A stretch of DNA of 64,000 bases, taken from NCBI RefSeq assembly GCF_003014485.1, contig NZ_PYGA01000019.1, positions 1-64,000 of the forward strand, read 5' to 3'. A program made the translations under genes and the position numbers. Positions 25,684 through 33,327 of the stretch are shown one piece after another (position 1 is the first letter of the stretch; every line of letters starts with the position of its first letter). The stretch comes from Murinocardiopsis flavida (GTDB lineage: Bacteria > Actinomycetota > Actinomycetes > Streptosporangiales > Streptosporangiaceae). The notes beneath the pieces are model-generated. The model was not told the origin of the DNA and made no database searches. It saw only the letters and a list, made by a program, of their open reading frames with translations.

Positions 25684-26070
25684 TCACTGCGAACCCTCGT
25701 CCTCGGGGCCGGCGCCGGGAACGCCGATACCGTCGAACACACCGCTCTCGCTGATGATCTTGTTGCCGCGCGTGCGGTCCAACTGGGAGTGCAGCGGGTG
25801 GTCCTGACGCTCGGTATCCCAGACGCCGACCCGCCCGTCCGGCAGGATTTTCGTGCGCACCTTGCGGTTGATGATCCGCCCGGCTCTGCGCCCGGCCTTG
25901 CGGGCGCGGTCGCGTTCGGCATCATCGGCGCACGCCAGTACGACGGCGCCCGTGTGCCGCAGCTCGGATGCGATCTGCTCGGCGTGCTCGGCGATGCGAC
26001 GCGCCTCGACGCGGGCGCGCGCCTTCGCGCTGGCGGCGGTTCCGATCGGGCGGACGTTGTCCTCGGCCAT
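25684..26070 (-). CDS. Hypothetical protein of the integrative element
   Basis: This 128-residue protein begins at ATG 26070. The N-terminal half is a predicted helix rich in Ala/Arg/Glu (KARARVEARRIAEHAEQIAS), followed by VVLACADDAERDRARKAGRR, a very basic segment, and a C-terminal region with LPDGRVGVWDTE. I do not recognise a domain. The basic centre could bind nucleic acid. Codon bias supports a real gene. It is the gene closest to attL and is transcribed towards it, the usual position for accessory or moron genes on such elements. Confidence 0.6.
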   Translation of the reverse strand: MAEDNVRPIGTAASAKARARVEARRIAEHAEQIASELRHTGAVVLACADDAERDRARKAGRRAGRIINRKVRTKILPDGRVGVWDTERQDHPLHSQLDRTRGNKIISESGVFDGIGVPGAGPEDEGSQ

Positions 26071-26469
26071 GGTCGCTGATGCTACCGGGGACGCTGGGAC
26101 GCTACGGGCGACCGTGTGAGTGATGCCGGTCGACCTCGCCACGCCGCTACGGAACCAGGCGCACGCCTGACCGGTGCGCGGGTGACCTGACCGGCGGGAC
26201 AAGCGTCTACCTCCGCGCTGCGCGCGTCCGGGGCGCCCGTGCAGCCGACGTGAGGCGGGCGGCGCGACGCGGCCCCGCGCGAGCACGGCCGACGAAGGAG
26301 GCCGCGCGCAGTGCGGTAGCCGCTAGGAGCGCTGTCCGCCGTGCCTTCGCGCTGACGTTTCAGCCCCGGCCGCGCGTAGCGCGGCCGGGGCTCTTGATCC
26401 TGTAGGGAAAGTTCTCACCGCAGCATCGGCCATGCTGCCGCCCCTGTGCCGGGGACGGCTGGGCGGGAA
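26071..26469. other. Non-coding region with terminator-like hairpin
   Basis: This 399-bp stretch lies between two minus-strand genes. It contains the perfect hairpin at 26362-26392 and several CGCGC-rich short repeats around 26210-26340. No convincing reading frame is visible. Confidence 0.45.
26362..26392 (-). terminator. Perfect 14-bp hairpin downstream of HTH/DUF397 operon
   Basis: AGCCCCGGCCGCGC, loop GTA, then GCGCGGCCGGGGCT. The hairpin lies 78 bp beyond the DUF397 stop in the direction of transcription, so it is a likely terminator for that operon. Very stable, without a T-tract. Confidence 0.7.
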
Positions 26470-26646
26470 CTACCGCGCTTCGGCTCGCACGTGGTGCAGG
26501 AACGCCGCCCACTCCTCGGCGCCGAACGTGAGGTATCCCGCGTCCCTGTGCTTCGTGTCCCGGACGTCGGCCATGGTCGGGGACTCCCGAACCTCAACGC
26601 AGTTGGAACCGTTGGGGGAGTAACTAGAGGTATACCAATCACGCAT
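26470..26646 (-). CDS. DUF397 protein
   Basis: This 58-residue protein reads MRDWYTSSYSPNGSNCVEVR and continues with VRDTKHRDAGYLTFGAEEW, then AAFLHHV. These WyTSSYS, NCVEV, VRDSK-like and W..F motifs define DUF397. Such proteins are partners of XRE/DUF5753 regulators in actinobacteria and are proposed to antagonise or transduce the signal of the regulator in a toxin-antitoxin-like or developmental (AbaA/BldB-like) pair. Its start overlaps the regulator's stop by 3 codons, so the two are coupled. Confidence 0.93.
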   Translation of the reverse strand: MRDWYTSSYSPNGSNCVEVRESPTMADVRDTKHRDAGYLTFGAEEWAAFLHHVRAEAR

Positions 26647-27403
26647 AGAGGTCCTTCAGTGCTGCAAGCGAGAGATCAAACGGCAAGGATGCCGCCAATG
26701 CCGCCGTGAACAGGCTGCTAACACGCTCGTGGGTGTCAGAATTCAAGGTCACACTACCGTCCGCGTAATCGCTGGTGATCACCAGCTCCCCGCTCCTCAA
26801 GCGAAACAGCATGACCGGCGACGTGGGAACGATCAGTATGGAACCAGTCGGCACCACGTGAAGCACGACCCTGCCGGTGTCGACCCATTCCACGAGGTGC
26901 CGAGCTTGCTGCTTGACCACGGCGCTGGGAAGCCCGGTCAAGGCGGACAACGGAAACACAGCGGTCACACTCAGGTTGGGAAGTTCGTTGAGTCGCTCGC
27001 ACCTCAGCTTGGTGAGCCGGTCCAGCTCTTCAGGAACTGCTAGCGGCTGACCCGCCGAGAAGACGAAGCGTGCGTACGCCTCGCACTGAAGGTACCCAGG
27101 CACCAGGGACGGCGCCGCGATAGAGAGCTGCCGCGCGCCTCGTTCGATCGCGTCGAGGTCGCGTGCCCACTCGGGAAGCCCGGTACCGACCGTGGAGCGG
27201 CGCCACGCGGTGAACAGCTCACCGTTGGCTCCCAAGGCAGCGTCCAACCGCTCCGCGTTGTCCCGTTTTGGCAACGAACCACCGTTCTCCCAGCGGTTGA
27301 CGCTGGAATGTGCGGTGCCACTCCGCGCGGACAACTGGAGCTGGGTGAACCCTGCCAAGTCGCGAAACCTGGTGAGAGCTTCAGAGAAAAGAGTTGGGGT
27401 CAC
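26639..27403 (-). CDS. XRE-family regulator with DUF5753 domain
   Basis: This 254-residue protein has an N-terminal XRE helix-turn-helix (about residues 5-60, FTQLQLSARSGTAHSSVNRWE) and a C-terminal DUF5753 (Scr1-like) domain with the usual VPGYLQCEAYARFVF, LRCERLNEL and TGSILIVPTSPVMLFR landmarks. GTG 27403 is the start. It is coupled to DUF397. Within the element it may act as the maintenance or developmental regulator, in the place where pSAM2-type elements carry pra/kor genes (inference). It is divergent from the 27502 gene. Confidence 0.9.
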   Translation of the reverse strand: MTPTLFSEALTRFRDLAGFTQLQLSARSGTAHSSVNRWENGGSLPKRDNAERLDAALGANGELFTAWRRSTVGTGLPEWARDLDAIERGARQLSIAAPSLVPGYLQCEAYARFVFSAGQPLAVPEELDRLTKLRCERLNELPNLSVTAVFPLSALTGLPSAVVKQQARHLVEWVDTGRVVLHVVPTGSILIVPTSPVMLFRLRSGELVITSDYADGSVTLNSDTHERVSSLFTAALAASLPFDLSLAALKDLYA

Positions 27404-27501
27404 GCCTCATACGGTAGCAATGAGCACTCAAAACCGTACAGCAAATTCCAAAATAGCTGCGGACACTATGGGATCGCCGCGCCTGTCTCCAACCTGGGCT
27501 T

Positions 27502-27816
27502 ATGGACAGCGATCCCAGCACCACATGCGCAAGCCCTCAGAAACTCCGCAGCCACCCGCGTCGTAGACCTCGTGCCTTCCTCGGCAACGAAGCAGAAGCC
27601 CAGAGGATTGAACATGAGTCCCCCGGCTGGCGCTGCGTGTGGCTTCCGCGCCATGGCGAGTTCCTCGCGTTCTTGGACGTGGACATGGCCGACGGCGGGA
27701 CGAAACCGTCGGTGCGGGGGCCGACAGCAGACCGGGTGTTTTCCGAGATCCGGTCCCACTCGGATCTGCGCGGCGTCATCCGTGCGTACCTGGCCGCGCG
27801 GGAGGTGACGGCGTGA
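27502..27816 (+). CDS. Hypothetical protein of the integrative element
   Basis: This 104-residue protein has no recognised domain. The C-terminal half looks most coding-like (SPGWRCVWLPRHGEFLAFLD then VRGPTADRVFSEIRSHSDLR) and may be a small alpha/beta fold. The start is uncertain: ATG 27502 has no good ribosome site and the N-terminal 35 residues look poorly constrained. Its stop overlaps the ATG of the next gene by one base (TGATG), supporting a coupled pair. Confidence 0.55.
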   Translation: MDSDPSTTCASPQKLRSHPRRRPRAFLGNEAEAQRIEHESPGWRCVWLPRHGEFLAFLDVDMADGGTKPSVRGPTADRVFSEIRSHSDLRGVIRAYLAAREVTA

Positions 27817-28127
27817 TGGTTGAGCGTCCGGTGTCGCCGCGCCACCCCTTCCCCGCGTTCGCGCGTGAGTTCGGTCCGCGCGGGTGGAACGTCTTCTGCA
27901 TCACCGATTCCGACCGTGCGGTCGTGGTCCACGGGGTGTTCTGCGCGTCGCTGCCGATGCTGTGCCCGGACGGGCGCGGGCTGGTCGTGCACGTGCGCAC
28001 CACGCCGGAGGCGTTCGGGAACTTGATGCGTGAGCACGCGGCGGTTCTGGATCGCCACACGAAGACGTGCGAGTTGTGCGCGGGCGTGCTCGACGGTGCG
28101 GTCCGCCGGGCGCTGGCTTCCTTGTAG
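27816..28127 (+). CDS. Hypothetical CxxC-containing protein of the integrative element
   Basis: This 103-residue protein starts at ATG 27816 directly on the previous stop. It contains a GWNVFCITDSDRAVVVHG segment and a C-terminal CELC motif preceded by DRHTKT. The CxxC pair could bind zinc or be redox-active, but no partner cysteines form an obvious finger. Upstream starts in the same frame overlap the previous gene heavily and are not favoured. Function unknown. Confidence 0.6.
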   Translation: MVERPVSPRHPFPAFAREFGPRGWNVFCITDSDRAVVVHGVFCASLPMLCPDGRGLVVHVRTTPEAFGNLMREHAAVLDRHTKTCELCAGVLDGAVRRALASL

Positions 28128-28316
28128 CCCTTCCTGCCGTGTCGCCGCCCTGCCTGCTCCGTGCGCCTGCGGGGGCCGCACGACCCGGTCCGGGGACCCC
28201 GACCCGAAGGGACGAGTTCTGTTCGTCATGGCCAGAGCGCGCGGCCCGCCGCCCTCGCCTGTTCGCTTCCCCCTAGCACTCCGGGCCGCACGAGCCCGCA
28301 ACCCCGAAGGAACCGC

Positions 28317-28457
28317 ATGTTCACGTTCATCCGTGCCGGACTGCTGGCCGCAACCCTCACCACCGCCGTAGCACTCACCGCCGCCGCGCCCGCCGCTGCC
28401 GAGACTGCCGCATCGGGCGGTCACTGCTGGCAGCACTACTGCATCACCAGCGGTTGA
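28317..28457 (+). CDS. Small secreted cysteine-containing peptide
   Basis: The 46-residue product starts MFTFIRAGLLAATLTTAVAL and continues with an Ala-rich stretch ending APAAAE, a clear Sec signal peptide with an AXA-type cleavage site. The mature part would be about 18-20 residues containing HCWQHYCITSG, with two cysteines four residues apart that could form a disulfide. GAAGGAACC precedes the ATG. I know no family. It may be a signalling, exclusion or antimicrobial peptide carried by the element; all of these are inference. Confidence 0.65.
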   Translation: MFTFIRAGLLAATLTTAVALTAAAPAAAETAASGGHCWQHYCITSG

Positions 28458-28487
28458 TCCCGCAGACGTGATCGCATGAGCGCCGCT

Positions 28488-28522
28488 CGGACCCGCACCC
28501 GGCAACCCCGTGTGCGGGTCCG
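28488..28522 (+). terminator. Hairpin after small peptide gene
   Basis: CGGACCCGCAC and GTGCGGGTCCG pair perfectly over 11 bp around a 13-base loop, 30 bp after the peptide stop. Probable terminator. Confidence 0.6.
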
Positions 28523-28547
28523 GGCGGCCCCCCGCGCCCCCTGAACC

Positions 28548-28578
28548 GTCCGGCTCCGCAGGCGGGGCGGAGCCGGAC
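28548..28578 (+). promoter_or_regulatory. Hairpin just upstream of the sigma-like gene
   Basis: GTCCGGCTCCGC and GCGGAGCCGGAC form a perfect 12-bp stem with loop AGGCGGG. It ends 21 bases before ATG 28600, close enough to influence translation, though it may be a second terminator for the peptide gene. Confidence 0.5.
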
Positions 28579-28599
28579 ACCCCCATACCGAAGGTGACC

Positions 28600-29430
28600 A
28601 TGGCCCCCGACACTGAACCGGCGCCGATTGCCGACCCCTACGCGTGTGCTGAGGATGAGCCGCTTCGTCCCGGCTGGACCGCGCGCGCCATCGTGCGGCT
28701 GGCCAACTACGCCGCCACCCACTACCGCTACGCCACCCCCCTGCCCTGGGGCGAGCGCCGCGACATCGCGTGGTCGGCCATCGCCGAACACCTCTACGCG
28801 GCGGCCGAACCCCCCGACATCTGGGACCTCATCCGCGCCGGGTGGAATGCCATCACCGCCCACACCCGCAAGCACCGCGCGTTCCACGGCCAGACCGAGC
28901 ACGGGGCGGCGCCGCAGTTCCACCGGTACTGGATGCTCGCCTCCTCCCCCACCGGCAGTCCTGAGGAGCGCGTCGTGGAACGCCTCGCCCTGGACCAGAT
29001 CTGGGCCGCCCTGTCCCCCCGCCAGCAGGAACTCATCAGCGCGCTGTACTACCACGAGGACTACACCCGCGCGGCTGCGTCGCTGGGTCTGCCGGTGTCC
29101 AGCTTCTACTCGATGATCTCGCGCGCCCGCCGCGCCTTCACCGCGTTGTGGCACGAGCACGAGACCCCGACCAGGGCGTGGGGCAACGATGTGCGCAGCG
29201 GCAGACCCCGCCACAAGCACGTCACCACCACCGCCATACGCCAGCGCACCCGCAGTCGTGCCCAGCGCCCCGACCCCGGCCCCGGCTACCGGGCGCGGCG
29301 CGACATCGGCATCACCGACACCCGACTCCGCGCCCGCTACGACAACGGCGCCACCATCACCGAACTCGCACGCGAGTACGGCATGGGGTGGGCCTCCATC
29401 CAGAACCGCATCACCAACCCGAAGAGCTGA
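28600..29430 (+). CDS. Sigma-70-like HTH protein of the integrative element
   Basis: This 276-residue protein has two helical parts. Residues about 20-110 have conserved tryptophans (DIAWSAIAEHLY, DLIRAGWNAI) and an FHRYWM segment. Residues about 120-185 form a sigma region 4-like helix-turn-helix, with ALSPRQQELISALYYHEDYT followed by AAASLGLPVSSFYSMISRAR. A basic linker leads to a second possible HTH at the end (TITELAREYGMGWASIQNRI). I infer a transcription activator of element genes. ATG 28600 with AAGGTG upstream is favoured over an earlier start at 28510. Confidence 0.75.
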   Translation: MAPDTEPAPIADPYACAEDEPLRPGWTARAIVRLANYAATHYRYATPLPWGERRDIAWSAIAEHLYAAAEPPDIWDLIRAGWNAITAHTRKHRAFHGQTEHGAAPQFHRYWMLASSPTGSPEERVVERLALDQIWAALSPRQQELISALYYHEDYTRAAASLGLPVSSFYSMISRARRAFTALWHEHETPTRAWGNDVRSGRPRHKHVTTTAIRQRTRSRAQRPDPGPGYRARRDIGITDTRLRARYDNGATITELAREYGMGWASIQNRITNPKS

Positions 29431-29758
29431 GCGCCACGTGTGCTGGCCCCTGGGACGTCGGCGTTCCGGGGGCTCCGCCGTGTCCGGGCGGGGACGCGCA
29501 CCCGAATGTGGATAGTTTGCGCATTTCAGACATTCGCCGAATTCGTCCTGCCGATTCGTTGCCTCCCGGTGGTCGCTGAACGCAAACTCTGTGCACGGCG
29601 GCCGGGGTTGGCCGCTCCCCGGTTTGCGGAGGTGGCGGGATGCGGGCGCACGGACGCGTGCTCGAAGCGGTATCCGCGCAAAGATTGACCGTGCACATCT
29701 CCGTTTCTGTTCCATGCTCGTACTAGAACGTGTTTTCGACGGTGCGGGAGGTGCGGGC
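29431..29758. other. Intergenic region upstream of repSA
   Basis: This 328-bp region should hold the repSA promoter. It contains lower-GC patches (GAATGTGGATAGTTTGCGCATTT near 29511) and a LexA-box-like sequence at 29724-29739. A possible -10 GATAGT lies at about 29518. No separate gene is visible. Confidence 0.5.
29724..29739. promoter_or_regulatory. LexA-box-like sequence upstream of repSA
   Basis: TAGAAC, then GTGT, then TTTCGA matches the actinobacterial SOS consensus TCGAAC-N4-GTTCGA at ten of twelve defined positions. It lies 20 bp before the repSA start. SOS-linked excision or replication would make sense for an integrative element, but two mismatches leave this doubtful. Confidence 0.35.
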
Positions 29759-31285
29759 GTGACGGAAACCGAACTGTCCCCCGGTATGCGGGCGATGCAC
29801 GATCGGGTCTCAGGGGCGGATTACCCGGCGTGGCGTCGCCAGGTCGAACGCGTCCGTTTCTGCGCGCGTCCGGTGCGGGTGACGGGTCGCGCTTCGGCGG
29901 TGGACACGTCCACGGGTGAGATTGCTGCGTCGTTCTCGTCGTCGTCTCAGCCGGACGGGACTCTGCTGATCGCGTGCGGGGACCGGCGCGCCTCCGTCTG
30001 CGCGTCGTGTGCGGAGACGTATCGCCGCGACATGTGGCATGTCGTCGTGAGCGGTCTCCAGGGGCGGTCTACGGCGACCTCGTCGGGCACCCATGCGGGC
30101 GCGCGGGCGGACACAGCGGGCTCCGTCGTGCCCTCCTCCGTCGAGTCGCACCCGAGGCTGTTCGTGACGCTGACGGCTCCGTCCTTCGGGCCGGTGCATT
30201 CAGCGCGTGGCGGAGCGGCCTGCCGTCCGCGCTCCGGGAGGAGCAGAACGTGTGCGCATGGGCGGCCGGCGGGCTGCGGCCTGGTCCACGACACCGCTCA
30301 CCCCGTGGTGGGGACCCCGCTGTGCGCGGATTGCTATGACTACGCGGGCGCGGTGCTGTGGAACTCCCACGCGGGCGAGTTGTGGCGGCGGACCCGGATC
30401 GGGATCGATCGCGCGTTGGCGCCGCTGGCCTCGGCCGCGACCGGGGACCACGTGACTGCCTCGGGCCTGCGCGACCTCCTCCGCGTCTCCTACGTGAAAG
30501 TCAGTGAGTTCCAACGCCGGGGGTTGGTGCATCTGCACCTGGTGATCCGCCTGGACGGCGCCGACTGCAACGGCGGGATCGTTGCGCCTGCCTCGTGGGC
30601 GACGGCGGGCCTGCTCTCCTCGGCGGTGCGGCGCGCGGTGGACACGGCGTCGGTAGCCCTGCCCTCACCGGATGGCAGACTTCGGGTCGCCCAGTGGGGA
30701 AGCCAGTTCGACGTTTCCGACGTGAGCGCGGGCGGCCCTGCGGGTGACACGCGCCGCGTAGCGGCCTACCTCGCGAAGTACGCGACGAAAACCGCGTCGG
30801 ACAGTGCGGGGGCCTCGGGGGCGCTCGCCTCGCGCTTCCGCACGCTCCACCGCACCTGGCTGCGCCGCAAGATCGGCCGCCACCTCGCGACCATGGTCGA
30901 AACGGCGTGGGACCTGGGCGGACGCCGGGACCTGGAACACCTGAAACTCCGGTCCTGGGCGCACACGCTCGGCTACCGGGGCCACTTCGCCACCAAATCG
31001 CGCCGGTACTCGGTCACCCTGGGTGCGCTGCGGGCCGCGCGCCGCACCTGGCGCGCCGAACAGGGTGCGGCCTCCGGGGCGACCGACGTGTGGGCCTCGG
31101 CGCGGGGCTCCGGCGCGGACGTGGTGGGCGACTTCTCCTATGCCGGGCGGGGCTACACCCACGCTACGGATGCCGATCTTGCGCGGATGATGGCACGTGA
31201 GTATGAGGTCGCCCTTCATGAGTACCGCGACCTTCTGCACCGCGAAGCCGAAATGGCCGAATGGTGCCCGCTCCCTGATGAATAG
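29759..31285 (+). CDS. repSA: RepSA-type rolling-circle replication initiator
   Basis: This 508-residue protein starts at GTG 29759 with GGGAGGTG six bases upstream. Features: a cysteine cluster (CGDRRASVCASCAET, residues 73-85), a second cluster at about 155-192 (CGLVHD ... LCADCYDY), the metal-binding HUH-type motif H258-L-H260 in RRGLVHLHLVIRLDG, and candidate nucleophile tyrosines Y337/Y341 in AAYLAKYATK. This set matches the RepSA initiators of pSAM2-like elements, which nick the excised circle for rolling-circle replication. It is followed by xis and int, the classical gene order. Confidence 0.9.
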   Translation: MTETELSPGMRAMHDRVSGADYPAWRRQVERVRFCARPVRVTGRASAVDTSTGEIAASFSSSSQPDGTLLIACGDRRASVCASCAETYRRDMWHVVVSGLQGRSTATSSGTHAGARADTAGSVVPSSVESHPRLFVTLTAPSFGPVHSARGGAACRPRSGRSRTCAHGRPAGCGLVHDTAHPVVGTPLCADCYDYAGAVLWNSHAGELWRRTRIGIDRALAPLASAATGDHVTASGLRDLLRVSYVKVSEFQRRGLVHLHLVIRLDGADCNGGIVAPASWATAGLLSSAVRRAVDTASVALPSPDGRLRVAQWGSQFDVSDVSAGGPAGDTRRVAAYLAKYATKTASDSAGASGALASRFRTLHRTWLRRKIGRHLATMVETAWDLGGRRDLEHLKLRSWAHTLGYRGHFATKSRRYSVTLGALRAARRTWRAEQGAASGATDVWASARGSGADVVGDFSYAGRGYTHATDADLARMMAREYEVALHEYRDLLHREAEMAEWCPLPDE

Positions 31286-31587
31286 CGCGGCAGCACAAAG
31301 AAGAACGACGCGCGTAGCGCGACCAGTCCAATCCCCCACTCACATTTCCCATTCCCGCAAACGGGATGGATGGAACAGAGATAAGGCGCGTAGCGCTTCC
31401 TTTGTCGCTCGCGTCAGCGGCGAATAGGGGCGGCGGCCGGGGTTTGTGGATGGCCCCGCCGGGCGCCGGAAGTCAAGCTAATTCGAGAATTCGCGTTCGG
31501 TTGGGGCGGCCGGTTGCGGACACGATTCGACACAATCGGCGGGTGGCCCGTGGGTGGCCCGTGGACTGGATCGGGACAGGTGCGGCA
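31286..31587. other. Intergenic region between repSA and xis
   Basis: This is a lower-GC gap of about 300 bp. GCGCGTAGCGC occurs twice (about 31309 and 31387) and again inside the hairpin at 26362-26392, forming a short element-specific palindromic repeat. TTCGAGAATTCGCG (about 31483) is also nearly palindromic. These may be regulator or Xis sites, or the nick-site region. A direct repeat GTGGCCCGTGG(G/A) lies at about 31541-31565. Confidence 0.5.
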
Positions 31588-31785
31588 GTGGCACAGCAAC
31601 AGGTCATGACGATCTCTGAGATGGCGCAAGAACTACGCTTCGACCGGGCGACGGTGTACCGGTGGGTGCGGGCAGGAAACGGCCCGACCGCGTTTAAATC
31701 GCCTGGTGGGCGCATTCGGATTCACCGGTCCGATTTCATAGAATGGGCGTGTACGAACGGATTCCCAATCAAGGGCGGTCGCTGA
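31588..31785 (+). CDS. xis: Excisionase / MerR-like HTH protein
   Basis: This 65-residue product from GTG 31588 (an ATG at 31606 is the alternative) has a winged HTH of the excisionase DNA_binding family: TISEMAQELRFDRATVYRWV followed by FKSPGGRIRIHRSDFIEW. This is the standard Xis of actinobacterial integrative elements; it bends attL/attR DNA to promote excision. Its TGA overlaps the integrase ATG by one base (TGATG), so Xis and Int synthesis is coupled, as in pSAM2. Confidence 0.9.
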   Translation: MAQQQVMTISEMAQELRFDRATVYRWVRAGNGPTAFKSPGGRIRIHRSDFIEWACTNGFPIKGGR

Positions 31786-33308
31786 TGCCGGGTGGACAGG
31801 ATATTCAATTCTGGGAGATCCGTAAACGCGCGGGTCGCAGTAAGCCGTTTGAACTGCGGTGGCGTATCGACCAGACACAGAAATCACGGTCGTTCCTCAC
31901 CAAGGAACTCGCGCGCAACCACGAAACCGCGCTACGGGCGGCGGCGCGGGCCGGTGATGTGTTCTCGCTGTCCTCGGGCGAACCGCTGGCGTGGGAACGG
32001 GGTACGGAGTCCTTCTACGGCCACGCGGTGGCCTACGCGCGCCACGCCTGGGGACTCACCGACTCCGGCAACACCCGCCGCACGATCGCGGACAACACCG
32101 CGCGGTTGATCCTTGCGGCGGTCGATGACAAAGCGGTCAAGCGCGCTCCGTCCCCCGCGTCCCTGCGTGAGGTGCGCTCGGCCCTGGTGTCCTTCGCGCT
32201 GTCCTTCGACACCGACACCACGGCCAACCGTCCTGAGGACCGGGTCACGGCGCGTCCCTGCCCCGATGCGCGAACGGCGGCCCTGCTGACCTGGGCCGAA
32301 CAGGTATCCCGTCCAGTCTCGGACTTCTCCGGGGCAGAGGCGGTGCGGGCGCTGCTGGATCGCGCCTGCCTGCGTATCGACGGAACCGGCGCCTCGGCTG
32401 CGGGCACGATCCGGCGTCGGCGCGGGGTCCTGCTCGCCGTACTCGACCACGCCGTGGCACGCGGGCTGCTCGCCACCAACCCCATGGCGGGCCTCAAGGT
32501 GCGGCGCGCGCGGGTCTCCGATGCCGTCAACCCCCGCACCGTGCCGGACACGGCGCAATCGTCCCGGCTGATCACCGCCGTTGCCGACAGCACCAACCCC
32601 ACCGACCGGTACTTGGCGGCGTTCTTCGTCCTGGCCTACCTGGCAGGCACCCGCCCCGGCGAGACACGGGCCGTGGCGCGCGGGGACATCACCTGGCCTG
32701 AGCACATCACCCATACCGACGCCGTACCGGGCTGGGGCCTGCTCACCGCTGCGGGCTCACGTACTGAGGTGGGCGCCTCCTACACCGACGCCGGGTCGGC
32801 CGGTGAGTCACGCGAACTGAAACAGCGCGCGACCGGGGACGTGCGCCGGATCCCGCTTCCCCCCGAAGCCGTCGCCGTGCTGCGCTGGCACCTGGCGGAA
32901 TTCGGTACCGCGCCGGACGGGCGCCTCTTCTGGCACCTGAGCGCGACCGACGCCTTCGCGACGTTGCCGGGCAAGGTGTACCGGCGCGCGTGGAAGCGGG
33001 CGCGCGCTGCGGTCCTCACCGACGCTGAGCGGGCCGCACGCCTGGCAGAGCGACCCTACGACCTGCGCCACGCGTGCGCGTCCCTGCTGATCAACCTCGG
33101 CGTTCCCGCGCCCGATGTGGCCTACCGGCTCGGGCACTCGGTAGAGGTCCTGCTGACGACCTATACGCACTGGTTCACCTCCCAGACGCACGCCTCCAAC
33201 AAGATCATTGACCAGGCACTTTCCGAGATCGGGCCTGTCACGGGCCAACTCCTCGAAAACGACGCTGAAACCGAGGAAAACACCAGGTCAGACGGCCATG
33301 ACACCTGA
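31785..33308 (+). CDS. int: Tyrosine recombinase (integrase)
   Basis: This 507-residue site-specific recombinase has a long N-terminal arm- and core-binding part (1 to about 245). The catalytic domain has R290 (AGTRPGE), box II Y425-D-L-R428-H, H451 in LGHSVEVLLTTYTHW and nucleophile Y460. The first His of the HxxR box is Tyr here, a variant seen in other actinobacterial integrases. The stop lies 7 bp before the attR core. Its inferred target is a CRISPR repeat instead of a tRNA gene. The 3' end could be covered by antisense transcription from the CRISPR leader. Confidence 0.95.
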   Translation: MPGGQDIQFWEIRKRAGRSKPFELRWRIDQTQKSRSFLTKELARNHETALRAAARAGDVFSLSSGEPLAWERGTESFYGHAVAYARHAWGLTDSGNTRRTIADNTARLILAAVDDKAVKRAPSPASLREVRSALVSFALSFDTDTTANRPEDRVTARPCPDARTAALLTWAEQVSRPVSDFSGAEAVRALLDRACLRIDGTGASAAGTIRRRRGVLLAVLDHAVARGLLATNPMAGLKVRRARVSDAVNPRTVPDTAQSSRLITAVADSTNPTDRYLAAFFVLAYLAGTRPGETRAVARGDITWPEHITHTDAVPGWGLLTAAGSRTEVGASYTDAGSAGESRELKQRATGDVRRIPLPPEAVAVLRWHLAEFGTAPDGRLFWHLSATDAFATLPGKVYRRAWKRARAAVLTDAERAARLAERPYDLRHACASLLINLGVPAPDVAYRLGHSVEVLLTTYTHWFTSQTHASNKIIDQALSEIGPVTGQLLENDAETEENTRSDGHDT

Positions 33309-33315
33309 AGGGACA

Positions 33316-33327
33316 CATCCCCGCGTG
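33316..33327. other. attR core of integrated element
   Basis: CATCCCCGCGTG is identical to attL at 25228-25239. To the left is element DNA (GAAGGGACA, right after the int stop). To the right the CRISPR repeat continues with CGCGGGGAGCAC. Confidence 0.85.

Larger units (their letters stand above)
25240..33327. mobile_element. Integrative element (int-xis-repSA type) inserted in a CRISPR repeat
   Basis: The element is 8,088 bp measured core to core. Order: cruciform region, hypothetical gene (-), DUF397 (-), XRE regulator (-), two small hypotheticals (+), secreted peptide (+), sigma-like gene (+), repSA-like initiator (+), xis (+) and int (+), with the int stop 7 bp from attR. This is the core layout of actinomycete integrative elements such as pSAM2, but no FtsK-like tra gene or spd gene is present. 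Joining the flanks restores a perfect 29-bp CRISPR repeat. The predicted circular attP reads GACA, the core, then TGATGTGAC. Confidence 0.92.

Noticed and set aside
25199-25807. 202-residue frame across attL
   Set aside because: It starts within a CRISPR spacer and runs over the cruciform and opposite the 25684 gene; coding bias is poor.
25228-33327. tRNA gene as the integration target
   Set aside because: No tRNA-like cloverleaf or TTCGA loop is present at either junction; the shared core lies wholly in the CRISPR repeat.
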